Shown: positions 1-7,853, numbered from the stretch's first letter. The stretch: DNA of 16,331 nt from Thermotogaceae bacterium (GCA_027038385.1 JALVXE010000012.1:53772-70102); one strand, 5' to 3'. Notes: generated from the letters alone by a model not told the origin. Program-made: numbers and translations.

Positions 1-2
1 TT

Positions 3-1751
3 GGAAAACTCCGCGGTCAGGCTACCGATATAAAAGTTGTGACCAACTGGCTTGGGATAAACTACATTCCATTCGCAATGAATATATCCGGTTACGCACT
101 TGGTTGCTCACTCGTGGCAATGTTCAACAGAGTAGGTGGGGGTATATACACCAAGGCTGCGGATATGGCTGCAGATCTCGTAGGAAAGACCGAAGTAGGT
201 CTTCCAGAGGACGATCCAAGGAATCCAGCCGCCATCGCTGACAACGTTGGGGACAACGTCGGAGATATAGCCGGACTTGGCTCGGATCTTTTGGAATCTT
301 TCGTCGGGTCCATCGTCGCTGCGATGGTCTTGGCAACCTACATGTTCGCAATTTATTACTCCAAAATAGATCACGATCTCATGAAGAACATGATAATCTT
401 TCCCCTCGCCCTCGCGGCTATGGGGCTTGTTTCGTCGATGATAGGTATATCCTTTGTCCTGATGAAAAAGGGTTCTGATGAACCTCAGCATGATTTAGAC
501 GCTGGCTTGTGGACATCCGCGATAATAACTCTCATCTTTGGAACTCTTCTGAGTTACCTCCTATTCGGAAAGTTTCACGACCTCAGAATGGTCGGATTCA
601 GATACGGTTGGTACTCTCCATGGGGTGCAATGATCGTGGGGATAATAGTCGGTATGCTCATAGGATACTGGGCTGAATATTACACGAGCGACAAGTACAA
701 GCCGACCAAAAACCTCTGTTTCAAATCCAAGAGCGGTGTTGGTCTTGTCATGACGAGTGGAATATCGCTCGGCATGAGGAGTACCTTTCTTCCGATAGTT
801 ACGATAGTCATCGGCATTCTCCTGGCAAGCCACATATCCGGACTCTACGGAATAGCCATAGCTGCTCTTGGAATGCTCTCATTTGTCGCAGCATCTGTAT
901 CCGTCGACAGCTATGGTCCGATCGCCGACAATGCCGGTGGAATAAGTGAAATGGCGGGGCTCGACGAAGAGATTAGGAACATAACCGACAGACTGGATGC
1001 AGTAGGAAACACGACCGCAGCCATAGGAAAAGGATTCGCCATAGGTTCAGCTGTTCTGGCTGCTCTTTCTCTGTTCGCTTCATACATATTCTCCCAGCTC
1101 AACGCCGAGGCTATAAATGAAATAGGAAAAACCGCATCCGAGGCGAACCTACTCAACATAATTGGGGAAAAGGCCAGGATGTTCTTAACTGATGCCAAAA
1201 CCATAAGTGGAGCACTGATAGGCGGATCTCTTCCATATCTCTTTGCGGCTATGATAACGGACTCTGTCACCGAGGCCGCGAAAGCCCTGATAGACGAAGT
1301 TAGAAGACAATTCAAAGAGATTCCAGGCATAAAAGAGGGAAAGGCAAAGCCAGATTACAACAGATGCATATCCATAAGCAACAGGCAGGCCTTAAAGGAG
1401 ATGAAACTTCCGAGCTTTTTGGCGCTCTTCACTCCCGTAATCGTCGGATTCTTGTTCGGGCCCGAATTCGTCGGGGGACTGCTCATAGGAACGGTTGTCA
1501 GTGGATCGCTCGTCGCCATAACTATGGCGAACGCGGGTGGTGCATGGGACAACGCTAAAAAACTCCTCGAAAGTGGTAAACTTGGATGTGGTGTGAAAGG
1601 AGGAGAAGAGCACAAAGCGCTCGTAGTCGGAGACACCGTCGGAGATCCTCTGAAGGATGCTGCAGGGCCATCGATAAACATACTGATAAAGATCATGTCG
1701 ATAGTCTCGATACTCATGGCTTCGCTCTTTGCGAAATACCATCTCTTTTGA
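3..1751 (+). CDS. hppA: Membrane-bound K+-dependent pyrophosphatase, probably Na+-pumping (5' truncated)
   Basis: This integral membrane enzyme hydrolyses cytoplasmic pyrophosphate and pumps cations out of the cell. The reading frame is open to the window edge (codons from base 3), and only about 580 residues are present against roughly 700 in the family, so the N-terminal helices lie outside. A GTG at 39 is just an internal valine codon. Visible family motifs are the RVGGGIYTKAAD and DDPRNPA segments followed by DNVGDNVGD (about bases 130-270), and the C-terminal ANAGGAWDNAKK and GDTVGDPLKDAAGPS blocks. The GNTTAAIGKG segment (1005-1034) has alanine where K+-independent enzymes carry lysine, which marks the K+-dependent class. 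Glutamate in DLLES (294-296) sits where Na+-pumping members have it, as in T. maritima. Pump-ion specificity is therefore an inference. The next gene starts 12 bases downstream. Confidence 0.95.
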   Translation, partial: GKLRGQATDIKVVTNWLGINYIPFAMNISGYALGCSLVAMFNRVGGGIYTKAADMAADLVGKTEVGLPEDDPRNPAAIADNVGDNVGDIAGLGSDLLESFVGSIVAAMVLATYMFAIYYSKIDHDLMKNMIIFPLALAAMGLVSSMIGISFVLMKKGSDEPQHDLDAGLWTSAIITLIFGTLLSYLLFGKFHDLRMVGFRYGWYSPWGAMIVGIIVGMLIGYWAEYYTSDKYKPTKNLCFKSKSGVGLVMTSGISLGMRSTFLPIVTIVIGILLASHISGLYGIAIAALGMLSFVAASVSVDSYGPIADNAGGISEMAGLDEEIRNITDRLDAVGNTTAAIGKGFAIGSAVLAALSLFASYIFSQLNAEAINEIGKTASEANLLNIIGEKARMFLTDAKTISGALIGGSLPYLFAAMITDSVTEAAKALIDEVRRQFKEIPGIKEGKAKPDYNRCISISNRQALKEMKLPSFLALFTPVIVGFLFGPEFVGGLLIGTVVSGSLVAITMANAGGAWDNAKKLLESGKLGCGVKGGEEHKALVVGDTVGDPLKDAAGPSINILIKIMSIVSILMASLFAKYHLF

Positions 1752-1763
1752 AGGGGTGATGAA

Positions 1764-4016
1764 ATGAGGGCAATAGGTAAGAAGGTCAGAAGAATAGACG
1801 CGATAGAAAAAGCTTTTGGAAAGGCGAAGTTCACGAACGATTTGAGTTTTCCTAAGATGCTCTACGCCTCCGTGGTTTACCCCGGAGTAGCACACGGAAT
1901 ATTGAGATCTCTGAACGTCGAAAAGGCGAGGGAAGTTGATGGTGTCGTAAGGATAGCCACATACAAAGACGTTCCGAACAACGAGATGGGCATAGTCACC
2001 AAAGATATGCATGTGCTGGTTCCCGTTGGTGGAAAGATACGCTTTGAAGCCGATCCAATCGCCTTGATAGCCGCAGAAACAAAAGAAGCAGCTGAGGAAG
2101 CGGTCAATCTGGTCGAATTTGAAGTAGAAGAATTAAAGCCCGTTCTCACGATCGATGAGGCCTTAAAGAACGATCCCATAGTCAACGGAGAGAAGAACGC
2201 GGCGTTTCACAAGAAGATAAGAAGGGGAGATGTTGAGAAAGCATTTAAAGAGAGTGATCTCGTAGTAGAGATGGACTTTGAGACGGGCTATCAAGAGCAC
2301 GCTTACTTAGAGCCCCAGTCTGTGATCGCATGGTGGGATGGAAACACGTTGACGATTTACGGTTCGATGCAGTGCCCGTTCTACGTTCACAACGACGTGG
2401 CGGAGGTTCTCAAGCTTCCTCTAAACAAAGTTACCGTGATTCAGATGGAAACGGGAGGGGGATTTGGAGGAAAGGAAGACGTTCCGTCATACATAGCAGT
2501 GAAAGCGGCACTTCTCTCGTACCTCACCAGAAGGCCTGTAAAGCTCATATACAACAGGGATATGGACTTCAGAGAAACTAGCAAAAGACATCCGTCGAAA
2601 TCTCACTACAGGGTTGGCCTCACAAAAGATGGAAAGATCAAAGCGGTTAAAGCCACAGTTTACCTAGATATGGGTGCGTACTCCACCCTAACTCCGATAG
2701 TGATGTACAGATCTCTGACCCACGCCGCCAGTGCTTACGACGTTGAAAACGTCTACGTGGACGTGTACGGAGTTTATACGAATAAAGTTCCTACAGGTGC
2801 TTTCAGGGGGTTTGGATCACCGCAGGTCCTCTTTGCAATGGAAAGGGTTATGGACGAAGCGGCGAAAAGGCTTGGAATGGATCCTTGGGAGATAAGGTAC
2901 AAGAACGCGCTGGAAGTTGGAAAAGAGACAGCAACTGGTCACCTTCTTGAGGAATCGGTTGGGGCGAAGGAGACTCTGAAGGTAGTCAAGGAAATGTCAA
3001 ACTATGAACAGCTCAAAGAGGAGGTTAAAAAGTTCAACGAAGGAAACAAATACAGAAAACGTGGGCTCGGATGGTCGCACGTAATATACGGAGTTTCTCT
3101 AGGAGCCGCTGGACAGTTCCTGGATGCATCCTCAGGAGAAGTCCATGTGAAGATGGACGGTTCCGTTCTTGTGATGATCGGAGGGACTGAGATGGGACAA
3201 GGGGCCAAGACGGTCATGGCCCTTATAGCATCAGAAGTCCTGGGGGTGAACGTGGAGGATGTTCGAGTTATGCAGCCGAACACATCGATAGTTCAGGATA
3301 GTGGACCGACGGTTGCTTCGAGAACGACTGTCTTTTCCGGGAACGCAGTGAGAATAGCCGCAGAGAGGATAAGGGATAACATAATCGAGTATTTGAAATC
3401 AAATGGTGCGGAAGATGTGAAAGTTGAGAACGGATACTGGATAGTCGATGGTAAGGAGATCCCATTCTCCGAGATCGCAAAGGAAGCTAACGCAGCTAAC
3501 GTGAAATTAGCAGAGATCGGTTGGTTCAGCACGCCGAGGCTGAACTATGATTTCGAAACTGGAACGGGAGAAGCCTATGTAACCTACACGTTCTCCACGC
3601 AGCTCTCACTCGTGGAAGTTGATCTTCTGACGGGAAGGGTGGAAGTTAAGGAGGCTTGGGTCAGCCATGATATAGGGAAAGTTCTGAACCCGATTGGTGC
3701 AGAAGGGCAAGTTGAAGGTGGAGTCGTTCAGGGAATGGGATACGCGATATCCGAAGAGATAAAGCACGATGAAAAAGGCAGAATGATCGTGACGAATTTC
3801 AACAATTACATCGTTCCAACTATTAGGGATGTACCAAAAGTTCACGTGAAGTTCGTTGAATCCACGTTCTCCAAAGGTCCGTTTGGAGCCAAGGGACTTG
3901 GTGAACCATCTCTCATGAGTAGTCCGCCATCCATAGCCAACGCTGTCGCAGACGCTTTGGGAATACCGATAAACCGGCTTCCAATAACCCCTGAGGAGGT
4001 TCTCCTCAAATTGTGA
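1764..4016 (+). CDS. Xanthine dehydrogenase family molybdopterin-binding subunit (orphan)
   Basis: This is a 750-residue large subunit of the molybdenum hydroxylase family, which hydroxylates purines, N-heterocycles or aldehydes using water. The N-terminal a/b hammerhead domain covers about residues 1-130, and the molybdopterin domains follow. Cofactor motifs are QEHAYLEP (177-184), GGGFGGKED (231-239), AFRGFG (346-351) and GLGEPS (711-716), with Glu714 as the expected catalytic base. The AFRGFG loop is of xanthine dehydrogenase type and lacks the cysteine-containing AYRCSF loop of CO dehydrogenase. The start is supported by GGGGTGAT at 1753-1760. The usual FAD and 2Fe-2S partner subunits are not next to it: a pyrophosphatase gene precedes and remA follows. 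The partners may be encoded elsewhere, and the substrate cannot be told from the sequence. Confidence 0.9.
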   Translation: MRAIGKKVRRIDAIEKAFGKAKFTNDLSFPKMLYASVVYPGVAHGILRSLNVEKAREVDGVVRIATYKDVPNNEMGIVTKDMHVLVPVGGKIRFEADPIALIAAETKEAAEEAVNLVEFEVEELKPVLTIDEALKNDPIVNGEKNAAFHKKIRRGDVEKAFKESDLVVEMDFETGYQEHAYLEPQSVIAWWDGNTLTIYGSMQCPFYVHNDVAEVLKLPLNKVTVIQMETGGGFGGKEDVPSYIAVKAALLSYLTRRPVKLIYNRDMDFRETSKRHPSKSHYRVGLTKDGKIKAVKATVYLDMGAYSTLTPIVMYRSLTHAASAYDVENVYVDVYGVYTNKVPTGAFRGFGSPQVLFAMERVMDEAAKRLGMDPWEIRYKNALEVGKETATGHLLEESVGAKETLKVVKEMSNYEQLKEEVKKFNEGNKYRKRGLGWSHVIYGVSLGAAGQFLDASSGEVHVKMDGSVLVMIGGTEMGQGAKTVMALIASEVLGVNVEDVRVMQPNTSIVQDSGPTVASRTTVFSGNAVRIAAERIRDNIIEYLKSNGAEDVKVENGYWIVDGKEIPFSEIAKEANAANVKLAEIGWFSTPRLNYDFETGTGEAYVTYTFSTQLSLVEVDLLTGRVEVKEAWVSHDIGKVLNPIGAEGQVEGGVVQGMGYAISEEIKHDEKGRMIVTNFNNYIVPTIRDVPKVHVKFVESTFSKGPFGAKGLGEPSLMSSPPSIANAVADALGIPINRLPITPEEVLLKL
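3992..4008 (+). promoter_or_regulatory. Hairpin covering the remA ribosome binding site
   Basis: TGAGGAG, a GTT loop and CTCCTCA form a perfect 7-bp stem. The left arm contains GAGGAGG (3993-3999), the only good Shine-Dalgarno sequence ahead of the remA GTG at 4013. The arms are also the last codons of the molybdenum subunit gene, so ribosomes finishing that gene would open the stem. This suggests translational coupling. The pairing is seen directly; the function is inferred. Confidence 0.5.
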
Positions 4017-4252
4017 AGAGTTTTGGGAAGTTCTATCTCCCTGTGGAGAGAGTTATAGCCGTCCTCCCTGTGGAAGCTTCCATAGTGAAGAAGATCAGGG
4101 AGGCAGCTGACTTTGAGGGAAAGATCTTAGATCTATCCTATGGAAAAAAAACTAGGTCCGTTATATTGCTCGACAGCGGACATGTGGTACTATCTTCTCT
4201 AAGTCCCAAAAGCGTGGTGGTGAAGATATGGGGAAAAAGTGGATCTGGATAG
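4013..4252 (+). CDS. remA: RemA/DUF370 family DNA-binding regulator
   Basis: This 79-residue protein matches the DUF370 family over its whole length: VERVIAVLPVEAS (11-23), a central KKIREAADFEGKILDLSYG, then KKTRSVILLDSGHVVLSS (45-62). In Bacillus subtilis RemA forms ring-shaped oligomers that bind DNA and activate biofilm matrix operons. Arg13 aligns with the RemA Arg18 used in DNA binding, while the later Arg-Arg pair is Lys45-Lys46 here, a conservative change. The GTG start overlaps the upstream stop codon (GTGA), and the gene's end overlaps the lgt start by 25 bases, so expression is probably coupled on both sides. Its position ahead of lgt, fliF and fliG suggests a link to envelope or motility control, but the targets in this lineage are not known to me. 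The family call is firm; the role is inferred. Confidence 0.87.
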   Translation: MKSFGKFYLPVERVIAVLPVEASIVKKIREAADFEGKILDLSYGKKTRSVILLDSGHVVLSSLSPKSVVVKIWGKSGSG

Positions 4253-5091
4253 TGGCAATCGTCCTATCGATAATCTTGATCTGGATTTTCCTAGCCCAGG
4301 TTTTCCCGGGAAGGATCATAGTCAGCAGGTACATATTCAAATCTGGACATTTTGAGCTTAGATGGTATTCAACCCTCATAGCCTTTGGAATACTCCTGGA
4401 TTATTTCCTGGCGAGATGGTTTTTCAAGAGAAAGGGATGGAAGACAGACCATCTGGACGAGGCACTCCTATGGGGAGTTTTGATTGGTATAACGTGTGCT
4501 AGAGCGTACTACGTGGCGTTTGAATGGAGTTACTTCAAGGATCATCCCTCGGAGATTCCAAAGATCTGGCACGGTGGGATAGCGATACACGGAGGATTTC
4601 TGGGTGCCATACTTGCGATATGGCTTTATACAAAATTGAAAAAGGACGTTTCCTTCTCATTCGTAGAAGGTTTAGATGTGATAGGGTGGCTCTTTCCACT
4701 CGGTCAGGGAATAGGAAGATGGGGAAATTTCTTCAACTACGAGGCTTTTGGAGTGCCTACAAACCTTCCATGGAAGATGTTCGTTCCGGAGAGTCACAGA
4801 CCCATTCAATACATAAACTACAAGTTCTTCCATCCAACTTTTCTGTACGAATCCGTTTGGGATTTCATGGTGTTTTCCATTCTGACAGTGTACATACTGA
4901 AGCACTACAAAAAACCAGGAGAGATGATAGCTTTATACATGGTCTTGTACTCTATGGGCAGGATCATGACGGAGGCTCTGAGAACAGACAGCCTGTGGTT
5001 TGGACACATAAGAGCCGCTCAGCTTTTTAGTGCTGTGGCTATGCTCATAGGAGCAGCCTGGTACTTGGCCTTGCAGAAAAAGGAAACTTAA
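4228..5091 (+). CDS. lgt: Prolipoprotein diacylglyceryl transferase
   Basis: Lgt moves diacylglycerol from phosphatidylglycerol onto the lipobox cysteine of prolipoproteins, the first step of lipoprotein maturation in the cytoplasmic membrane. The protein is 287 residues with about seven hydrophobic helices, the first at residues 5-25. Family motifs are GGIAIHGG (116-123, His121 matching the essential His103 of E. coli), the signature GRWGNFFNYEAFG (163-175), HPTFLYE, and the late arginine region GRIMTEALRTDS. Length and motif order are normal, so it should be intact and active. The start has GGTGGTGAAG at 4216-4225 upstream and lies inside remA, which points to coupled translation. The fliF gene begins 29 bases after the stop. 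Confidence 0.95.
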   Translation: MGKKWIWIVAIVLSIILIWIFLAQVFPGRIIVSRYIFKSGHFELRWYSTLIAFGILLDYFLARWFFKRKGWKTDHLDEALLWGVLIGITCARAYYVAFEWSYFKDHPSEIPKIWHGGIAIHGGFLGAILAIWLYTKLKKDVSFSFVEGLDVIGWLFPLGQGIGRWGNFFNYEAFGVPTNLPWKMFVPESHRPIQYINYKFFHPTFLYESVWDFMVFSILTVYILKHYKKPGEMIALYMVLYSMGRIMTEALRTDSLWFGHIRAAQLFSAVAMLIGAAWYLALQKKET

Positions 5092-5094
5092 CAG

Positions 5095-5103
5095 TGGTAA
5101 AAT
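5095..5103 (+). promoter_or_regulatory. Possible extended -10 promoter for fliF-fliG
   Basis: TGGTAAAAT has a TGN extension joined to a -10 box with one mismatch to TATAAT. No well-spaced -35 box is visible; TTGCAG at 5071-5076 is 21 bases away, which is too far. Six bases separate it from the fliF ribosome binding site GAGGTGGT (5110-5117), so a transcript would have a leader of only about ten bases. The same layout occurs before pckA. Moderate to low confidence. Confidence 0.35.
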
Positions 5104-5120
5104 AATTTCGAGGTGGTAAC

Positions 5121-6719
5121 ATGAACTTCTGGAACCGATTAAGTGAATACGTGAAGAAATTCAAGGAATGGTGGAAGAACCGATCCGCCGCTCAGAGGTA
5201 CCTGATCGGTGGGACGTTTATCGCCATTTTGTTGGCGATAGCGATAGGGATTTACATCGCCGCCCATCCTCCATACGCCATGCTGATCGGCGGGCTCAGC
5301 GAGGAAGAATCCGGAGCAGTTACAAACAAGCTAGAAGAGATGGGAATACCGTACAAGGTCGGCCCGGGAAACAGGATATACATTCCGGTCAAGTACAACG
5401 TGTACGAAGTCAGAATGAAGCTAGCAGCAGCTGGAGTGCTCAGAGGAGACAAAGGATATGAACTCATAGAGCAAGGAGGGCTCGGAGCAACGAGCTTTGA
5501 CAAGCAGGTTAGGTATCAAATAGCGCTTCAGGGGGAACTTGAAAGGAGTATCGAGACTATAAACGGTATAAGGGCAGCTCGGGTTCACCTCGTCCTCCCG
5601 AAGTACACCTATTACGTTAGAGGGAATATGACGGAACCTAGAGCAGCGGTTCTCGTGGTTCTCGATCCAGGCGTTGAGCTCACAAGAGAACAGATAAAGG
5701 GAATTATGGAGCTCGTCGCTGGAGCGGTTGAAGGTTTGAAGCTCGAAAACGTTAAGGTCATAGACCAGTATTCGAGGGTTTTGAGCGACAGAGTTCTGGC
5801 TGATATGAACACGATGATGGCTTCGAGTAAACTGGAACTTAAGATGGAACTCGAGAGGTACTATCGCGAGAAGATAAAGAACACCCTTGAGAAGGTTTTC
5901 GGATTGGGAAGAGTAGAAGTGATACCGGATATAAAACTCAACTGGACAAAGATAGAGAAGGAGATAAAGAAATACGAAAAACCTGATAGAAAAGGCGGGT
6001 TGATAAGGAGCGAGCAGACTGAGAGTGAAAAAGCGGTGAACATGCCGCCGAGTGGAGGAGCAGTTGGATCGGAGAGCAACATACCACCGGGCTATCAGTA
6101 CGTCACCGGTGAAGGAAGTGGGAGCTACGAGAGAAACAGTCAAACGGTGAACTACGAGTTGAACGAGACTTACGAGAAGATAATGCAGAACGAAGAAGGA
6201 GAAATAAGCGAGATGTCAATCTCGGTTGTTGTGGATGCATCGTCCTCAGTGATAAAAGGCAACATCACCAAATGGGCATCCGAGGTAAAGAACCTCGTGG
6301 AGAAAGGAATAGCCGCGAGCGCGAGTGTGACGGATTTGAAGGTAGCCGTAGCATTCCTTCCTTTCGACAGATCCATCGAGAAAGAGCTCTACTCTGCACA
6401 ACTCGAGGAAGAGAAGAAAGCCAAATTCCGGCTCCTCGCTATTGGAACGATCATGCTGACGGTGATAATGTTCCTATTGATATATCTCCTGATGCTTCAG
6501 ATAAAGAAGAAGAAGGCGAGGAAGATCATCGAAGAAAGGAAGTCTATACTCGAGGAAGAGTTGAGGAAAGCCCTCGTAGAGGAAGAAGTGGAAGAAGAAG
6601 TTTTAACGGAAGAGTCGAAGGAAATAAGGGAACTCACAGACAGACTGGAAAAGGCTTTTGGAAAAGATCCTTCCGACATAGCCTATGTTATAAAGCTCTG
6701 GATAGGGAGCTCCTCCTGA
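5121..6719 (+). CDS. fliF: Flagellar MS-ring protein FliF
   Basis: FliF forms the MS ring, the membrane base on which the flagellar rotor and export gate assemble. The 532-residue protein has the expected layout: a short cytoplasmic N-terminus, a transmembrane helix at about 27-48, the secretin-like ring-building region with the conserved SFDKQVRYQIALQGELERSIETI-type block and RAARVHLVLP (near 150-165), a low-complexity charged linker, a second transmembrane helix at about 438-462, and a cytoplasmic acidic tail ending in AYVIKLWIGSSS. In known FliF proteins this tail binds FliG. The length is normal for the family. The start has GAGGTGGT at 5110-5117. fliG follows after 15 bases, the usual partner order. 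A promoter-like TGGTAAAAT just upstream may allow expression separate from lgt. Confidence 0.96.
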   Translation: MNFWNRLSEYVKKFKEWWKNRSAAQRYLIGGTFIAILLAIAIGIYIAAHPPYAMLIGGLSEEESGAVTNKLEEMGIPYKVGPGNRIYIPVKYNVYEVRMKLAAAGVLRGDKGYELIEQGGLGATSFDKQVRYQIALQGELERSIETINGIRAARVHLVLPKYTYYVRGNMTEPRAAVLVVLDPGVELTREQIKGIMELVAGAVEGLKLENVKVIDQYSRVLSDRVLADMNTMMASSKLELKMELERYYREKIKNTLEKVFGLGRVEVIPDIKLNWTKIEKEIKKYEKPDRKGGLIRSEQTESEKAVNMPPSGGAVGSESNIPPGYQYVTGEGSGSYERNSQTVNYELNETYEKIMQNEEGEISEMSISVVVDASSSVIKGNITKWASEVKNLVEKGIAASASVTDLKVAVAFLPFDRSIEKELYSAQLEEEKKAKFRLLAIGTIMLTVIMFLLIYLLMLQIKKKKARKIIEERKSILEEELRKALVEEEVEEEVLTEESKEIRELTDRLEKAFGKDPSDIAYVIKLWIGSSS

Positions 6720-6725
6720 TGGAGG
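6712..6725 (+). promoter_or_regulatory. Hairpin joining the fliF stop codon and fliG ribosome binding site
   Basis: CCTCC, a TGAT tetraloop and GGAGG make a perfect 5-bp stem. The loop holds the fliF TGA stop (6717-6719), and the right arm is the core of the fliG Shine-Dalgarno sequence (6721-6728). Ribosomes terminating on fliF would melt it, so FliG synthesis may depend on FliF translation. The pairing is short and the function is inferred. Confidence 0.4.
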
Positions 6726-6734
6726 TGGTCTGAT

Positions 6735-7751
6735 ATGGGAGATCTGAAAGCGAGTGATATTCCAGGTAGGAGAAAAGCTGCTATACTTCTGGTTATCCTA
6801 GGTCCTGAAAAAGCCGCTCAGGTTCTGAAGCACCTTGACGATGCGGACGTTGAGATGCTCACCATAGAGATAGCAAACCTGGGACAGGTTTCCGAAGAGG
6901 AGAAGAAAGTCGTTCTCCAAGAGTTCTCAAACATACTCAAAGCAAGACAGATGCTCGCGACGGGTGGTATAGAATACGCGAAGAAAGTTCTCGAAAGAGC
7001 ATTTGGGCCTGAAAAAGCCATGAAGATAATAGAGAGGCTCGTTTCAAACCTCCAGGTTAAACCCTTCGAGTTCGTCAGAAAGACGGATCCACTTCAACTT
7101 GTGAACTTTCTGCAAAACGAGCATCCACAGGTAATTGCCCTTGTTTTGAGCTATCTGGAACCGGCTATGGCATCCCAAGTTTTAGGTGCTCTTCCAGAAG
7201 ATCTCCAGGTTGAAGTTGTCAAGAGGATCGCTCTCCTAGAAAGGACCTCACCGGAGATAGTTAGAGAGATCGAAAAAAGCCTTGAGAGAAAACTCTCCGG
7301 TGTTGTTAGCCAGCAGTTCAGCAAGGTGGGTGGAGTTGATACGGCTGCAGAGATAATGAACAACATAGACAGACAAACTGAGAAGACGATAATGGAAAGA
7401 CTCTCCCAGGAAACTCCAGAACTTGCGGAAGAGATCAGAAGAAGAATGTTCGTCTTTGAGGATATACTCAAACTCGATGATAGATCCATACAGCTCGTGT
7501 TAAGAGAAGTCGACACGAGAGACCTCGCCGTGGCTTTGAAAGGAGCATCGGAAGAAGTCAAAGAGAAGATATTCAAGAACATGTCGAAAAGGGCTGCACA
7601 GCTTTTGAAAGACGAGCTCGAGTTCATGGGGCCAGTCAGGGTGAAGGATGTCGAGGAAGCCCAACAGAAGATAATAAACGTCATAAGAAGGCTCGAAGAG
7701 GCTGGAGAGATCGTCATAGCGAGGGGTGGAGGAGAGGAGTTGATCCTGTAA
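6735..7751 (+). CDS. fliG: Flagellar motor switch protein FliG
   Basis: FliG sits on the cytoplasmic face of the MS ring. It couples stator ion flow to rotation and, with FliM, sets the direction of rotation. The 338 residues cover the three usual domains: an N-terminal FliF-binding domain (about 1-100), a middle armadillo domain with the EHPQ motif at 129-132, and a C-terminal torque domain. The charged torque helix reads LDDRSIQLVLREVDTRDLA (247-265), and the protein ends in ARGGGEEL, nearly as in the T. maritima protein from which FliG structures were solved. The start is set by GGAGGTGG at 6721-6728. A terminator follows the gene, so fliH and fliI are not continued here, unlike many flagellar operons. 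Confidence 0.97.
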   Translation: MGDLKASDIPGRRKAAILLVILGPEKAAQVLKHLDDADVEMLTIEIANLGQVSEEEKKVVLQEFSNILKARQMLATGGIEYAKKVLERAFGPEKAMKIIERLVSNLQVKPFEFVRKTDPLQLVNFLQNEHPQVIALVLSYLEPAMASQVLGALPEDLQVEVVKRIALLERTSPEIVREIEKSLERKLSGVVSQQFSKVGGVDTAAEIMNNIDRQTEKTIMERLSQETPELAEEIRRRMFVFEDILKLDDRSIQLVLREVDTRDLAVALKGASEEVKEKIFKNMSKRAAQLLKDELEFMGPVRVKDVEEAQQKIINVIRRLEEAGEIVIARGGGEELIL

Positions 7752-7777
7752 CTCTCCCTTGAGATTTCCGTGGTTTG

Positions 7778-7803
7778 CTCCCCTAGATACTAGGGAGTTT
7801 TTT
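7778..7803 (+). terminator. Rho-independent terminator after fliG
   Basis: The arms CTCCCCTAG and CTAGGGAG pair as eight base pairs with one bulged C around an ATA loop, followed directly by six T residues (7798-7803). It closes the left transcription unit 26 bases after the fliG stop. Confidence 0.85.
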
Positions 7804-7818
7804 CATATCTGGGCGTAG

Positions 7819-7830
7819 TTGTATAAACAA
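7819..7830 (+). promoter_or_regulatory. Operator-like dyad O1 upstream of the transporter operon
   Basis: TTGTATAAACAA has TTGT and ACAA half-sites separated by four bases, the same geometry as O2 at 7914-7925 and the core of the known AraR operators of Bacillus (TTGTACGTACAA). It overlaps a candidate -35 box. It is the likely binding site of the GntR/LacI-type repressor encoded at the end of this operon. The sequence match is direct; the binding is inferred. Confidence 0.6.
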
Positions 7831-7853
7831 GTCGCAAAAAATTTGGATTTAAT
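7824..7853 (+). promoter_or_regulatory. Candidate promoter of the sugar transporter operon
   Basis: TAAACA (7824-7829, four of six matches to TTGACA) and TTTAAT (7848-7853, five of six matches to TATAAT) are separated by 18 bases. The -35 overlaps operator O1, so a bound repressor would block polymerase. Weaker alternatives exist, for example GATATC at 7865-7870 preceded by TGT. A transcript from here would carry O2 and a leader of about 95 bases. Low to moderate confidence. Confidence 0.35.

Noticed and set aside
1392..2012. 206-codon minus-strand frame across the pyrophosphatase/molybdenum subunit junction
   Set aside because: It spans two conserved + strand genes, and its translation shows no domain.
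5421..6143. 240-codon open frame on the minus strand inside fliF
   Set aside because: Fully antisense to fliF, with low-complexity translation and no family resemblance.
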